A stretch of DNA of 64,000 nucleotides from Nematostella vectensis (lineage: Eukaryota > Cnidaria > Anthozoa > Actiniaria > Edwardsiidae): positions 17,310,887 through 17,374,886 of the forward strand of contig NC_064034.1 in the NCBI RefSeq assembly GCF_932526225.1. Direction: 5' to 3'. The stretch's first letter is position 1; each line of letters begins with the position of its first letter. The notes under the pieces are model-generated. The model was not told the origin of the DNA and ran no database searches. It saw only the letters and a list, made by a program, of their open reading frames with translations. Made by a program: the position numbers and the translations under genes. This document shows, in pieces, positions 16,201 to 38,560 of this stretch.

Positions 16201-18390
16201 TTTCACTCACGGGGTATGGTACCTAAATTCTTCCAAAGACACCTATATCGTTTTAGGTTTTACTGCCATTTATTAAAAAAAGTTTTCTTTAAAGCAATAA
16301 ATATCAAACATAGGTAGATTCTTCATTTTGTAATGGTTAATTTGATACCTCGTTTGTATAGTTTGGATAAATTGTGCGCGCGTAATCATTTTTTTCCGGG
16401 ACCATGTCGCGAAACTGTTCCTAACCTTAAAATAAAAATGACAAGAAAACAAATCAACTTTCGCTTTCGCGCGAATATTGATTAGTTTATCGATTGATTT
16501 CAAAAAGGCGGGAAAACAAGAAACACTCGCGCGCTGCCAAATCAAAAATGTAAATGAGTGAAAAGATTCAACAACAAGTAATTGGACGACTTTTGGAAGC
16601 TACAGGTTATATCATAGGTGAATTTGATCCAAACAATAACAAAGACAGCTAAGTTGTCAGGCATGAATGGACTGTTTAGTTCGAAAACTCAACGGTATGT
16701 AGAAAACAAACTTCTGAAGTAAAATGAAAAGGCCAATCGCTTTGTGCTGCTTTATGATTTGATGGAAATATTGCATTTACAAATAGCAGGTAGTACTTAT
16801 CTTAACGAGACTTTTCTGGGTCTTTACACCCCTTGTTATTTATTCATTTGTTTGTTTATCCGATATAAATAACTGAAGCTTTGTATTTCTTGGCTATCGG
16901 TGCCGGCTCATGATCTTATCGTAGCCAAATAATAATTTGTGGTATTGCCGTCTCTGAAATTTAACGGATTTAAGGAAAATACGTTGTTTCAGATTTTTTT
17001 TTGCCAAAACTTGGGATTCTCGATTCAATCTCCTTTCGTGCTACCAGGAAAATTTTCAAATTTCAATAAAATTCAATTCCCTTTTAAGAATTTGAAAATT
17101 TATCTATGCTTTGTTTTGAGCTAGATTGATATAAGTGAAAGGTTTTAAGAACTTTAACTGAGTAATCTTGAGCCGCGTGTCTCGAACTCGGGTCGCAAAT
17201 GTAAACAAGAGTATATACAGCGAAATCAATCCAAGCTGAGATGATTTTTCAAAAATAACTTGGTAGAAATTGAGGCTATGGTAAAATATGCAGTTATTAA
17301 ATCGCGAATCGGGCCTTCAACTGCACAAATAACATTGATCTGAGGGCTGGAATCTCAAACTCAAGATGGCGGCCATGACACAGTTTTAAATTATGCAGAA
17401 GGATTCTGGTAACTATGACGTAGGACAGTAGGCTGGATACTTTGTGTAAGAAAAACGCTTCAGTAAGGTCGCAATGAGTACACTAAAATAAGACGTATCG
17501 CCTATGGCGCAAGGGTTCTTGGGAATTGCATTGTGCAAATCGCGAGACGACAGAAGAAAAACACCAGTTGCATTTTATGACTGGGCTACCACAGGTGTCC
17601 CAATAAAAATCTAACTGGAAGTATGCGAATGCTACAAAAGTGAGAACTAGGAGTTTACAGCTTTACAATTGTCTTGTAATGTGCATAAAATGACCAAATA
17701 GCCCCCGCTCGTCTGTTTATAAAGGATAAAGCAATTTATGATCCCTCTATGGGCTAAACTCTTAGGGTCAAATGGATGGATAAGGTGACTTGCGATGAGA
17801 GATCAAGTGACCTTTTAGATGGCAATTTTAACAGAAATCACTACGCCCATCCAGAAAAAGACTAAAAAAGAATGAAATCTTTAAAAGGAAATAAACCCTT
17901 ATTGAAATAAAATAACTTTCTCGCTTTACTCGTAGAGCGCCTGGGCGCGCTCTAGTTTGACACCCAAAATTCACGTGACCTCTTAAGAAAGTCTTGGACA
18001 TCAGAGATAAGGCAATAAAGTTAGTATTCTGGCTGATCAGGACACCAGAACGAGTATAATCGAATGATTCCCTTGCAGTTCCGTTTGACTATACCATCGG
18101 GGATTCAGCGCTTTTCTCGCCGCAAAAAGAACCTGGAAGAACGCCTAAACTGGTAGTCTTTTATCAAATAATCGGAGACCCAGGGTTCTTATGCGGGCCG
18201 CTCCACTTGATTCGGTCTATGGAACAATTACTTCCGTCAACATGAATATTATCATCTTGATAAAAAGCAATGCATGACTTTTTTCCTTTTGTAGGAAATT
18301 AAAAAAAAAAATTGTAGGAATTTAATTCTTCCAGCCCCCCTCCAAAGTGAATGGTCCACACCGTACAGCATACAAGCAAAACACGTAACG
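13260..18390. other. Gene-poor interval between NASP and the PKA gene
   Basis: AT-rich DNA between two genes that converge tail to tail. I recognise no conserved exon on either strand. Two weak candidates are noted. One is a 32-codon ORF at 16554-16652 behind an E2F-like motif. The other is a minus-strand ORF at 15331-15558, preceded by an acceptor-like TTTTGTGTAG and containing FNGEEFLEYLRDHLRA. Neither is supported by family similarity. Confidence 0.5.
16554..16652 (+). CDS. Possible short ORF or first exon, unrecognised
   Basis: An ATG opens MSEKIQQQVIGRLLEATGYI and runs 32 codons to TAA. A donor-like GTGAAT follows ATCATAG inside it, so it could instead be a first exon. GGCGGGAAAA (16507-16516), an E2F-like motif, lies 38 bp upstream. 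I cannot find convincing downstream exons and do not recognise the peptide. Chance occurrence is quite possible. Confidence 0.15.
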   Translation: MSEKIQQQVIGRLLEATGYIIGEFDPNNNKDS

Positions 18391-18406
18391 ACATTGGCTC
18401 ATAAGC

Positions 18407-18412
18407 TTTATT
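18407..18412 (-). terminator. PKA gene polyadenylation signal
   Basis: TTTATT on the plus strand reads AATAAA on the minus strand, about 420 nt downstream of the PKA stop codon. It gives a plausible 3' UTR from 18832 down to about 18390. Confidence 0.5.
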
Positions 18413-18832
18413 GATAATTACGAATTCGTAAGAACTGAACCGACAAGATAACATGGCAGATAACGTTTGGGAATTTAGAATATTGGGTCCGCATGGGAGA
18501 CTTGCCCTTCTGAGAATGTGGATTTGTAAACAATATAAATTACAAGTAAAACATTTACATACCAACTCTTAAAAATTCTTACTTTTTTCTTTGCTAAAAT
18601 CTACTATAACGCTACTATTTTCAAGAATCGCTTTCATATAAATAAACGGTTTTCTGGTTAACTCTGGACTCTTATGTCCAACTCTTTTTATTTTCAGAAC
18701 CAAGCGCAGCAGCGTCCGTGACAGTCAACCGGCCACTACTGGGCTTGTGAATGTCATATATTACGATCAAGTTATGGTGCTTTACAGACTAAATATGTTG
18801 CTAGAACACACAGCCGATTTGCTTTACGTGGT

Positions 18833-29872
<11,040 letters not shown>

Positions 29873-32734
29873 GACTCCAAGGGCAAACAAAAACGCACAA
29901 AAATATTTGTAGAGTTGTCCAATGTGATGAAATCTATAAGTTACTCAAAATGTGCTCTGCCTTAAAAAATAATCCGTCGTTTTCGCGTGTCCTTTTTCAC
30001 GGCCGTGTTGGTATCAAAGAGCCAGACCTGCTGTGTTGCTGACAATCCGAACACACATACACGGCCCTCTGACGTATGTCGGGCGGGCGATCTCATTGGC
30101 CACAAATCTCACGCGCTCAGATGAAGCACCTTATAAGGAGAATCTCGAGCAAGCAGCTGAGGCCGATGGCTTGGCGGTTATCTTACGATTAAAGGCCGAG
30201 ACTTCGGTAATAATAAAAACATTTCCATAGCGTTACCGGCGCTAGAATGATGTTGTCTTTGAAAGCAAGTTCAGACCCCTATAAGAATAATGATGACCAG
30301 CTCAACGGCTCACAAGGAGCAGAGGTCAAAACAGCAAAACTTGAGAACTAACAAAGCTTTCCACTTCAAAGGTTGATAAGCAGTTGTCATAACTACATCC
30401 CTATAATGAAAGATGAGTCGGATTGTCTTACCATACAGGGAACGTATACCCTCTATTCGTTTCAAGAACGGAGGCTACAAGCTTATTAAATAAATAGTAT
30501 AAAATTGAAAGTTGATTGTATTGATCTGTGCAACCCATTATCAAGTTCGAACAATCTTTATTACCTAATGCCCTTTGTCAATTGTTCGTAAGCATTCTTG
30601 CATGCAATTTTAATCAAACTAATTACCTGATGAAATTGGCATACAATACCTTTCAAAAAGCATACAGTGAACACATAAAATAGTCAGCACCTAAGCTAGA
30701 AAATGTTTGTGGTATTGTACAAGTTAACAGAACACCAAAAAATTATTTAACTTTATATTATTTTTCAATAATTATGGAAACGCCAAAGGCTGGCAATTGG
30801 ACTGCAATGAATAGCATTGGACCATAAAACAAACAATAAATTGCTATAATCACTTTCACTACTATCACTTTCACTAAAAAGTAATCTGGAAGGAAGCCAA
30901 TAAGAGAAAAAAAAAAAAGAAAATCATATCATTGAGGATATTTTAGGGCTGTATTTGTGTATCTTTTAGGGAGAGAGATATTCAGGGCTTTGTTTGTGAA
31001 TCTTTAAGGGAGAGATATATTCACGGCTGTTTTTGCAAAAGTCATAAGGCCATGGGCAAATATTTCATATTTCAATATGACAAAATGAACATAGTAAATA
31101 TTATGCAAAGAGGGTTGATGGAGGGTTGATAAACCCTCAAAGGTTTATCTTTATCATCAATACTTCAGAATTGGAAATTTCCTTGTAGAGAGGTAAGGTT
31201 TTGATTGAAACTTCAAGTTGAGGCAAAAATCACAGGTGGCTGAGCATAGGTGGCCTACAAACTGCCAAAATGGGTTTGATTCCCAGATCCAATTTACAAT
31301 CTTTCTGATTCTCGGCCCTAAATTTGACTTGTTGAATGACCCATTCAGGTTTACTTGAAGCTAATGTTTCACAGTTTTAACATTAAAAAGAATTAGGATT
31401 TTCCCCATGTAGGAATTCAGTATACATTTGTGATTAGTCTACTTGATTTGTTAATCTTTTAAAACACCTTGTAAATCTAGTAAGGAACTAGACCAGTAGC
31501 CAGGGGGGTTCGGAAGAGCCAGCCCACTCAACTGGAAGGTCTGCTCTGATTAAGGAAATTTAGGTACCACTAGGTACCACTACGAGGTAGGTCGACCCAC
31601 CTTACTTAAATGCTCCACTTTATGGGTAAACAAACTCCTCCCTGCTCATGATCCTGGCTACATGGCAAACCTTTTACATCAATGTTAAGAGTGGATTGGA
31701 TGATTTCATGAATGTTGATATAAAATAAAGGTTGTTGAGTTCTGTTGTGATAGACAGATTAAACAGCTCTTTTTATTTGCAATTTGTTTTGGAGTTCGCC
31801 ATTTCATAATTCCCCAAGTAAACTAAGCATATAGAGTTAGAGAAGCTGCTAGGGTGGGTCTCCCACAAAGTCTGACAAATTGACCTCATGCCCTTTAAAT
31901 TCAGTGTCTTGAGTGGTCACCAAACAAAGTCCACCCTATGATTTGCTCAAATGTTTCAAATTAAAAACAAAAACAACAACAAAAAAACAATGTGGTTTAT
32001 ATTACAGCAGCCCCCCTCTAGGAGGGTGTGTAAGTCACTAAGAGCAATTGCTATATGTAAGCAGACAAGACCAGTCTCAGTCAGCTGCTAGTGATACAAA
32101 AAATCAATATCTAATCTCAGGGCCATAGCAGAATCGTGCCCCCCACCCCAATATTTTGAAAAATTATAAGGAAATGACCAGTAGGGGCATGGCTGTGCCC
32201 CTACAGTTTTCTTACTGTTTCTGTATCGTGCCCCCCCCCCCCCCCCCCAATAATTCAAGGCATGCTACAGCTGTGAATCTAAACTTATAGCTTTAATCCT
32301 TAATTAATGTAAATTTATATCTAATAAAGTGTTGGATAAAGTGGGGGCAATAGTTTAATTTGAGTAGTGAATATAATAGGAAGGTTAATACAGAAAGAAT
32401 AACCAAGAAAAAATATATAATGACAGAAAGAATAACCTAATGGCAAGAAAAGCAACATGCATGCAATGAAGTACCAAGCAAAATCTATCCCAAGAACAGT
32501 CAAAATTAATAAAGACATTAGAGTACAGAGCAAAATCTACCCCAGGTTCAGTCAATATTAACGAAGAAGTTAACCAATGAACCACCATCAACACTAAAGT
32601 CCTAGTATCTGGCAGAACTAAAATTACAGTATCCAGTCCTGATTATAGCGGTCTAACAGTAATTAAATAGCAAATAAAGTGGTTGAATATTCTTTTCCCT
32701 CTAGCAACAAAAGCAAACGAAAAGTTAGAAAGCC
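29873..32734. other. PKA upstream region and gene-poor DNA
   Basis: The first 250 bp upstream of the PKA start include a GC-box-like GGGCGGG and an inverted CCAAT (ATTGG) near 30080-30105, consistent with a TATA-less promoter. The rest is AT-rich without recognisable exons. A long C-homopolymer (about 32228-32249) sits in a repeat-like stretch. Confidence 0.4.
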
Positions 32735-32739
32735 AGATG

Positions 32740-33051
32740 CAGGCCCATACCCAGGAGGGGTGTAGGGAGTGAGAACGATGGCCAAAGGTCCACTTTCGGT
32801 TCTCAATAGACGTGCTATTTGTAGACAAAACTATAAAGCATAAGCTAGATCAATCTGGTATGCAGTCAAATCCGACAATAAACATCCCATGGAGATACTG
32901 CAAAGGCATAAACAAATTATTTTTTTGCGGGCGGTCCGATTTTTATCAAAAAACTCCCTCCACCCACTCCCCCCCCAGAAAAATTAGGCCCACTTTTTCA
33001 GATTTCGCACCCCCCCCCCTCCCCCAGAGAAAAATCCTGGGTACGGGCCTG
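32740..33051 (-). mobile_element. MITE family B, copy 1 (CAGGCCCGTACCCAGG inverted repeats)
   Basis: 312-bp element. The left end is CAGGCCCATACCCAGG and the right end is the reverse complement of CAGGCCCGTACCCAGG. It is flanked by the direct repeat AGATG (32735-32739 and 33052-33056), a clear 5-bp target duplication. The interior, including a segment reading TTTGTAGACAAAACTATAAAG, matches the copy at 48256-48601 in opposite orientation. C-homopolymer runs lie near the right end. No ORF. Confidence 0.85.
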
Positions 33052-33056
33052 AGATG

Positions 33057-34846
33057 TGTATTTGTATGAGACTCTAAATTATTATCGATAACGTGAAAAT
33101 CTAAAACTGTCATGCATCAGAACTTAAACCAAACTCAGGCTTTTGCCTTCAAGATGTAAAAATAAACACTTTGCATATGAAATCTTAATGAGCAGCTAGG
33201 GATGGGTAGAAGCAGTGTACATCCAGTCCCAGGATATAAAGATTGATTAAGAACTGCAAATTGTGGAACTGCTAAATAATATTCAAACTCAAAAGTGCTC
33301 AACATCCTATGTAATTGCTTAACAGTGACCCAAGGAAGGAAAGCAGCAGTTCTATTCTATACAAAATTGAAATTATCTCAAGCAAACAATCCATAAGATA
33401 CTAGATTTGTGATTGCTGATTAGCTCACCCACATACATTATGAACATAACATGAAGTACCAGCCTTTATATATGTATAACCAATGTGCCTGCTAAAAAGA
33501 TGTTGTTAAAAAAGATGGATCAAACCAGTTTTCACATGGCAAAGTAATTTTTCCTGCTGTTACCATAGCAACCGAGTTTTGAAACCGAGAATGAAAATTA
33601 GGCAAACACTTTAAGTCGTTAATATCAACTATTAATATGACATGTTCAACGTAAACCCATGTCATATAAACGTATCATACGAAGTTTCGAAAAAACACAA
33701 TAAAAATTTGCATCTCTATTTTAGAGGGGGGGTGGTGGTCTTTTGTCAATTTTTGACCTTCTCAAAATAGTGCTTGTAGAAATAGCAAAAAAACATTCAT
33801 ATCCACCTAAAATTATTAATAAAACTTGAAAAAAAAGATTAAATATTGTCAAAAAGCTTCAGATTTTACCACCCAGTTTTTATTGATTAAAATCAATAAC
33901 TTTCATTAAATCCAAGATGGCTGATGCAAGATGGCGGATGATGATGTTACATAATTAGCTAATTTTTTTTTTAAACTAACAGATAAATTTGGTTAAATCC
34001 TTTTTATATTCCTCTATTGAAAATAAAAGGTAGGGAAAAAAACATTTTTGGGAAAGATATTTAAAGTACTACTATTACCAGTTGCAAACTTGTGCTATAT
34101 TAAAGGTACCATGCTATATTAAAGGTACCATGCTATATTAAAGGTACCATGCAAATCAATGATGTTACAGGTGTAATATATTGCTGTCATAGAAACAGTG
34201 TCACTAATAATATATGTCTACTGCAAGATAATAAGATTATTGAAAAAAGACATACAGAAATACACATCTAACAAAAACAGAAATATTGCCTGTTTCTGCT
34301 CACTTAAGTGACGTCATCGTGACGTCACAAGGACAATTTTTTTAAAGAATATCAGTCGCTTTTTGAATACGAACTGATCATGATAACTTATTTGGATTTT
34401 GGATGTTCTATGCAAAGGTTTCGAAAGATAGGCAATTTATAACCATATGTCCTTAAATGACGTCAAATTATGTTGCTTTGGCAACACAATCTATCATTTT
34501 GTTCCTCTTTGTCAGATAATGATTCTTTGAAAATTTGGTCATAATAGCTCCAATGGTTCAAAAGTTACGGATGGGGGGTCAAAAGAGCACTCCCCCCTCA
34601 GTCAGAGGAAGCCTCAAAAAGCCCGGGATAGGGTTAAGCCAGTTCTAAGTTGATACCTGTACATAGGTAAGGTTTTAAAACACAAGCCATTACATTGGAA
34701 TAGAAAAAAACTAGAGATACAACACATCCAGATGCTAATATATTTAAACTGTTCATACTTTTGATTGTTGCACTGTAATGGAAGTAAAGTTGCTTGCGAG
34801 TAACACTATTAAGAGCACATTTTTGGCTCAATAACCAGGAAAAGGT
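33057..34846. other. Repeat-like gene-free stretch
   Basis: No exon recognised. Contains a 20-bp sequence (GCTATATTAAAGGTACCAT core) repeated three times at about 34094-34151, a palindromic GTGACGTCAtcGTGACGTCAC-like double CRE near 34309-34328, and a block from about 33720 to 34640 that looks like an interspersed repeat. I could not define its ends. Confidence 0.4.
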
Positions 34847-34849
34847 AAT

Positions 34850-34901
34850 AATAACAACAACAACGACAATAAAAAATAATAATAATAACAACAACAACAA
34901 C

Positions 34902-34952
<51 letters not shown>

Positions 34953-34961
34953 ATTATATAA

Positions 34962-34997
<36 letters not shown>

Positions 34998-35099
34998 TTT
35001 AATAATAATAATAATAATTTTAATAATAACACTATAATATAATAATAATAATAACAACAACAACAACAACAACAACAAAAACAACAACAACAACAATAA
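34850..35099. repeat. (AAT)n/(AAC)n compound microsatellite
   Basis: About 250 bp of AAT repeats bordered on both sides by AAC repeats. Leu- or Ile-rich ORFs across it are artefacts of the trinucleotide. Confidence 0.95.
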
Positions 35100-38000
35100 T
35101 ATAAGTTGTTTTTTTTATAAGAGAGTGGATCGTTAATCCTCGCTTTGTTTGCTTTAGTGTGTTATTAGGTGGTTGATTCCATACTTTTTAATGAAAATCG
35201 ATGTGACATAAAAGGTATGTGGGTCTGAAAACACAAAATGACCACCAACTTTTTGTACTGAACAAACCTTTTGCTTTTATAAAAAAAAATCGAAGAGTTA
35301 TTTCGAGCTTGATCTGGTAAAATAAGAAGTGTTGTGCACCATCTTGATCTGATAAAATAGGTGTTTATGCACTGTCCTTTAATGTATTGAATTTAAGTTG
35401 TTCAAAAGTCAAAAGTCTTGCAGTTGTAGATAAAATCTAGGGGCCATGTACAAGAAGCTATCGGAAGATTTCACCACATTGGATTGGTTTGGATTGATGC
35501 AACACGGACGAAGAACGGGAATACAATAGAACAATGAGGGTAATCTAGCCAATCATGTTAGGCCTTACGAGCGGACTTCTACACTTCTCAGCTTTTCTTC
35601 CGTTTTCTTGTTTGTGAACCGTTTTGTTTATGGGCAATGAAGCTAAAGAATCTACTTTCTTTTCGAGGAATAATGCCTTTCTAAATAACAATAAAAAGAT
35701 GGTTGTGTTTTTAGCTACAATTAATCTATCTATGCAATGAAACTACGGCAAGTATTTGAATTCTTTTTAGATTTTATTTTCCGTGCATTTGAAGGTTTGT
35801 TTACATATCTGCCGAAATTGTCTATAATAAGATTTCTCCTCTATGATGATAGTTTTGGAGAAAGACTTCTTATTCTATACTTTAACTGTGTTTTTCTTGA
35901 GAGACACGAAGATCTGAAGGTCATTAGTCCTTATTGCTGCGGGAAACAAATTATTTTTGTGCTCCTGTGAAATCTTGAAAATGGCGACTTTTGTGAGTGT
36001 GATCCTCTCGCTTACAAAAATGCATGAGTTAGAACTTTGGTACCTGGTATAATTGAAATAAAAAACATTTTGCACACCTCTTCTCTGGTAATGTGTGGAA
36101 ATGGTATGGTTTTGGAGTTTTCCAGCTTAGCGGTTTTTCCGTGAAAGGTGGAGCACAGTCCATTCCTTAGTGTATTAAATATAGTATAGATACTATGATA
36201 TTTCAACAAAACAAAGTTTTTTTAGCCTACCAGTCTGCGTTATTAAGAGAGGCTTCCTTGCATACCTGACAACTCTCCCACATTAAGATCTCAAGATTTT
36301 GTCCTTTTTCTCCTGCGTGGAGCACCAAATCTCTCGCTCTTAGCAATATTTACCACTTCAGAAAAATCCTTCTATGGAAAATTGACATTTTGCCTATTTT
36401 CTATCAATAATGAAAAATAATATAAAATAATATATAAATAATTAAAAATAAGCCCTTTTTAAGGGCTAGTGTGTGTGAGAGCTTTCTAAAAGTAAATGTC
36501 TGCTGATTGGCTCAATGACAGCAGGGAATGTCATTTAGCTGCCCTAGCGCACGAACTCCCTGTGTGGGTATACCCCACCTCAAAAAATAAATATACCACA
36601 CCTCTCCCCCCAAAAATTCTCAAGCCTTGAGATTTTCTGGGGTTGACAGATATGTCCTTGGGCTGCCTAATGTTAGGTTATACTATGAATTAACTTGTGT
36701 TGTTCTTTAGCTATTTTCTATTTTCTTTGAGGGTTTGGTGTTTGAGAATAATTTGGTGTTTGGGAATATTATGTGGGGGGGTCAAAAGTTTTGTTTTGTT
36801 TTGCTTTTAACAGATGGATTTTCCCTTATTTTCTTAAAATGGCTCAACTTGTTCTCTTGCCACGCCGCCTGCCCCACCAAATCTTGCATTTATTTGAGTT
36901 ACTACCCTTAGCCCCATTTCAAAATATAACTCAAAATCTAAAACTCTAAACCCAACCACACTTTTGGCAAAAGGGAGAGAAAAAAATGACATAGCACTTT
37001 CCAATGAAAAGTCACAGTCACAGAACTTTATAGATAGATCTGTGCTATCCTAATTAAATTGAGCCCAAAACATTTAATCGAAAAATGTTTAAAAATAGTA
37101 TGGGGCCACCTTAAAAAGGTCAACATATGGGTCATGACAGACACATTGTTAAACTAGGGGCTATTACTAAAAACTGTAAACATTTTTGTATAGTAGAAAT
37201 ACTACTGGAAAAGTATAGTAAATATCAATTATTTATACCCTATAAAAGATGTCAGCATACTGTTTTAAGTGTTTTTTGTCAGATACGCAGATTCTAGTTT
37301 TGATAGTCAGGAGGTTATCGGGACAGGGATTTAAATACATTTTTGTGTTGGGATAAATTAGCGAGATAGTGCCCTTGCTTTGGCTACGGATTTTTATATG
37401 GTGCTTGAGGAATGACAGGCGATAAATATTAATTGAATGTAGACATACAGGACGATTACTTTGATAAATATCTGACTCCAGTGTAGAAAAAAAAGCAACG
37501 AATAAACAGATGTGGTAATATCAAACAGCAGAATTGAACGAGTAATTAAACAATGTATAAACAGTGCTTCTCTTATCACGGACAATGCAACAAGTTGTTT
37601 ATGAAATATCAAACTGTTCCTGATTCAACTAAGTATATTCTACTCTAGTTTATACATCTCAACATGACCTCTAGAAATGGTTCCGGCAGAGTGCATAATT
37701 TGTTAAGTACGTGATTTTTTCCCTGCATCGGGGATTAGTTTAACCCACGAAACAAGAGATGGATCAAAGTATGCTCACAACAAATATGCAAATCAGGATT
37801 CATAACTGGACTGGTGAAGAGAGTCAAAACAATACCGAACCGTTTAGAAAATAGGTAGTGCTTCTTGTTATAAAATAAAAAATGTTTCTATATAACATAA
37901 CTTTGCTACGCAAACAGAGATGCCGTTTAAAATGAGTTAACTTGTACAAAACGGTGGTATTTGACGTCAATTACAGTGCTTGTAAGTAAATGAGAATTAT

Positions 38001-38154
38001 AATTTAGGTATTAGCCGGGCCGAAGGAGACAGCCTCGGAATCTCACTTTTTTAGCCAACTTCTAATCCATTTGAGTTATCAGAGTTAAAGATAATCTATT
38101 ACCAAGATAAATGAGCATCAGTATACAACGTAACTTGTAGGAAACTGCACTCAC
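35100..38154. other. Gene-poor interval
   Basis: No exon recognised on either strand. One inverted-repeat element (36261-36655) is described separately. Otherwise AT-rich unique-looking DNA. Confidence 0.4.
36261..36655. mobile_element. Degenerate DNA-transposon remnant with imperfect inverted ends
   Basis: Left end CATACCTGACAACTCTCCCA followed by ATCTCAAGATTTT. Right end CTCAAGCCTTGAGATTTTCTGG followed by GGTTGACAGATATG. Read in reverse complement, the right end begins CATATCTGTCAACC and continues AAAATCTCAAGGCTTGAG, so the ends pair imperfectly over about 40 bp. No coding capacity. Confidence 0.5.
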
Positions 38155-38560
38155 TTTGGTCGTTTTTTGAGCTTTTCTTCATCGTTGACCCGTATCCAAG
38201 GTAGTGTTGTCTCGATGTGTTGGAATCCGCCAAAACTCCGCTCAGACACAATCACACAGCACTGCACATAAATAAAACAAAAAGACAGTTTGGCAAAGAA
38301 TAGACACAAGGAATTATATGGCTTTGTCATTTACAAGCAAAATAAAAACAGACGACGAAGGACCTCGGGGAATGGCTTTGTCCTTACCTCTCCGCTAGCT
38401 GCAAGAAACTCGACAACAGATAGCGTCCGAGATCACAGTGATAGAGTTTAGTTTATAGGACTTCAATCAAACCCCGGAATCTCCCTTGAAAGTCCTCGTT
38501 TGACTGGCTCTGGATGCATACAAATACAGGGTAAAGATCCGGCACCTTTTGATTAAATTC
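38155..38560 (-). other. Possible two-exon minus-strand transcript, unrecognised
   Basis: On the minus strand a strong donor GAGAG|GTAAGG ends a putative exon at 38388. About 125 bp later a good acceptor (TTTATTTATGTGCAG) opens an exon at 38261 that ends with CCAAA|GTGAGT at 38155. The 107-bp exon is open in one frame and encodes SERSFGGFQHIETTLPWIRV and a Lys-rich tail, which looks protein-like. No homologous family comes to mind and I find no further exons. It could be a small gene, a UTR exon or a non-coding RNA. Confidence 0.25.

Noticed and set aside
34634-35096. Poly-Leu/Ile/Val ORFs
   Set aside because: Translation of an AAT/AAC microsatellite.
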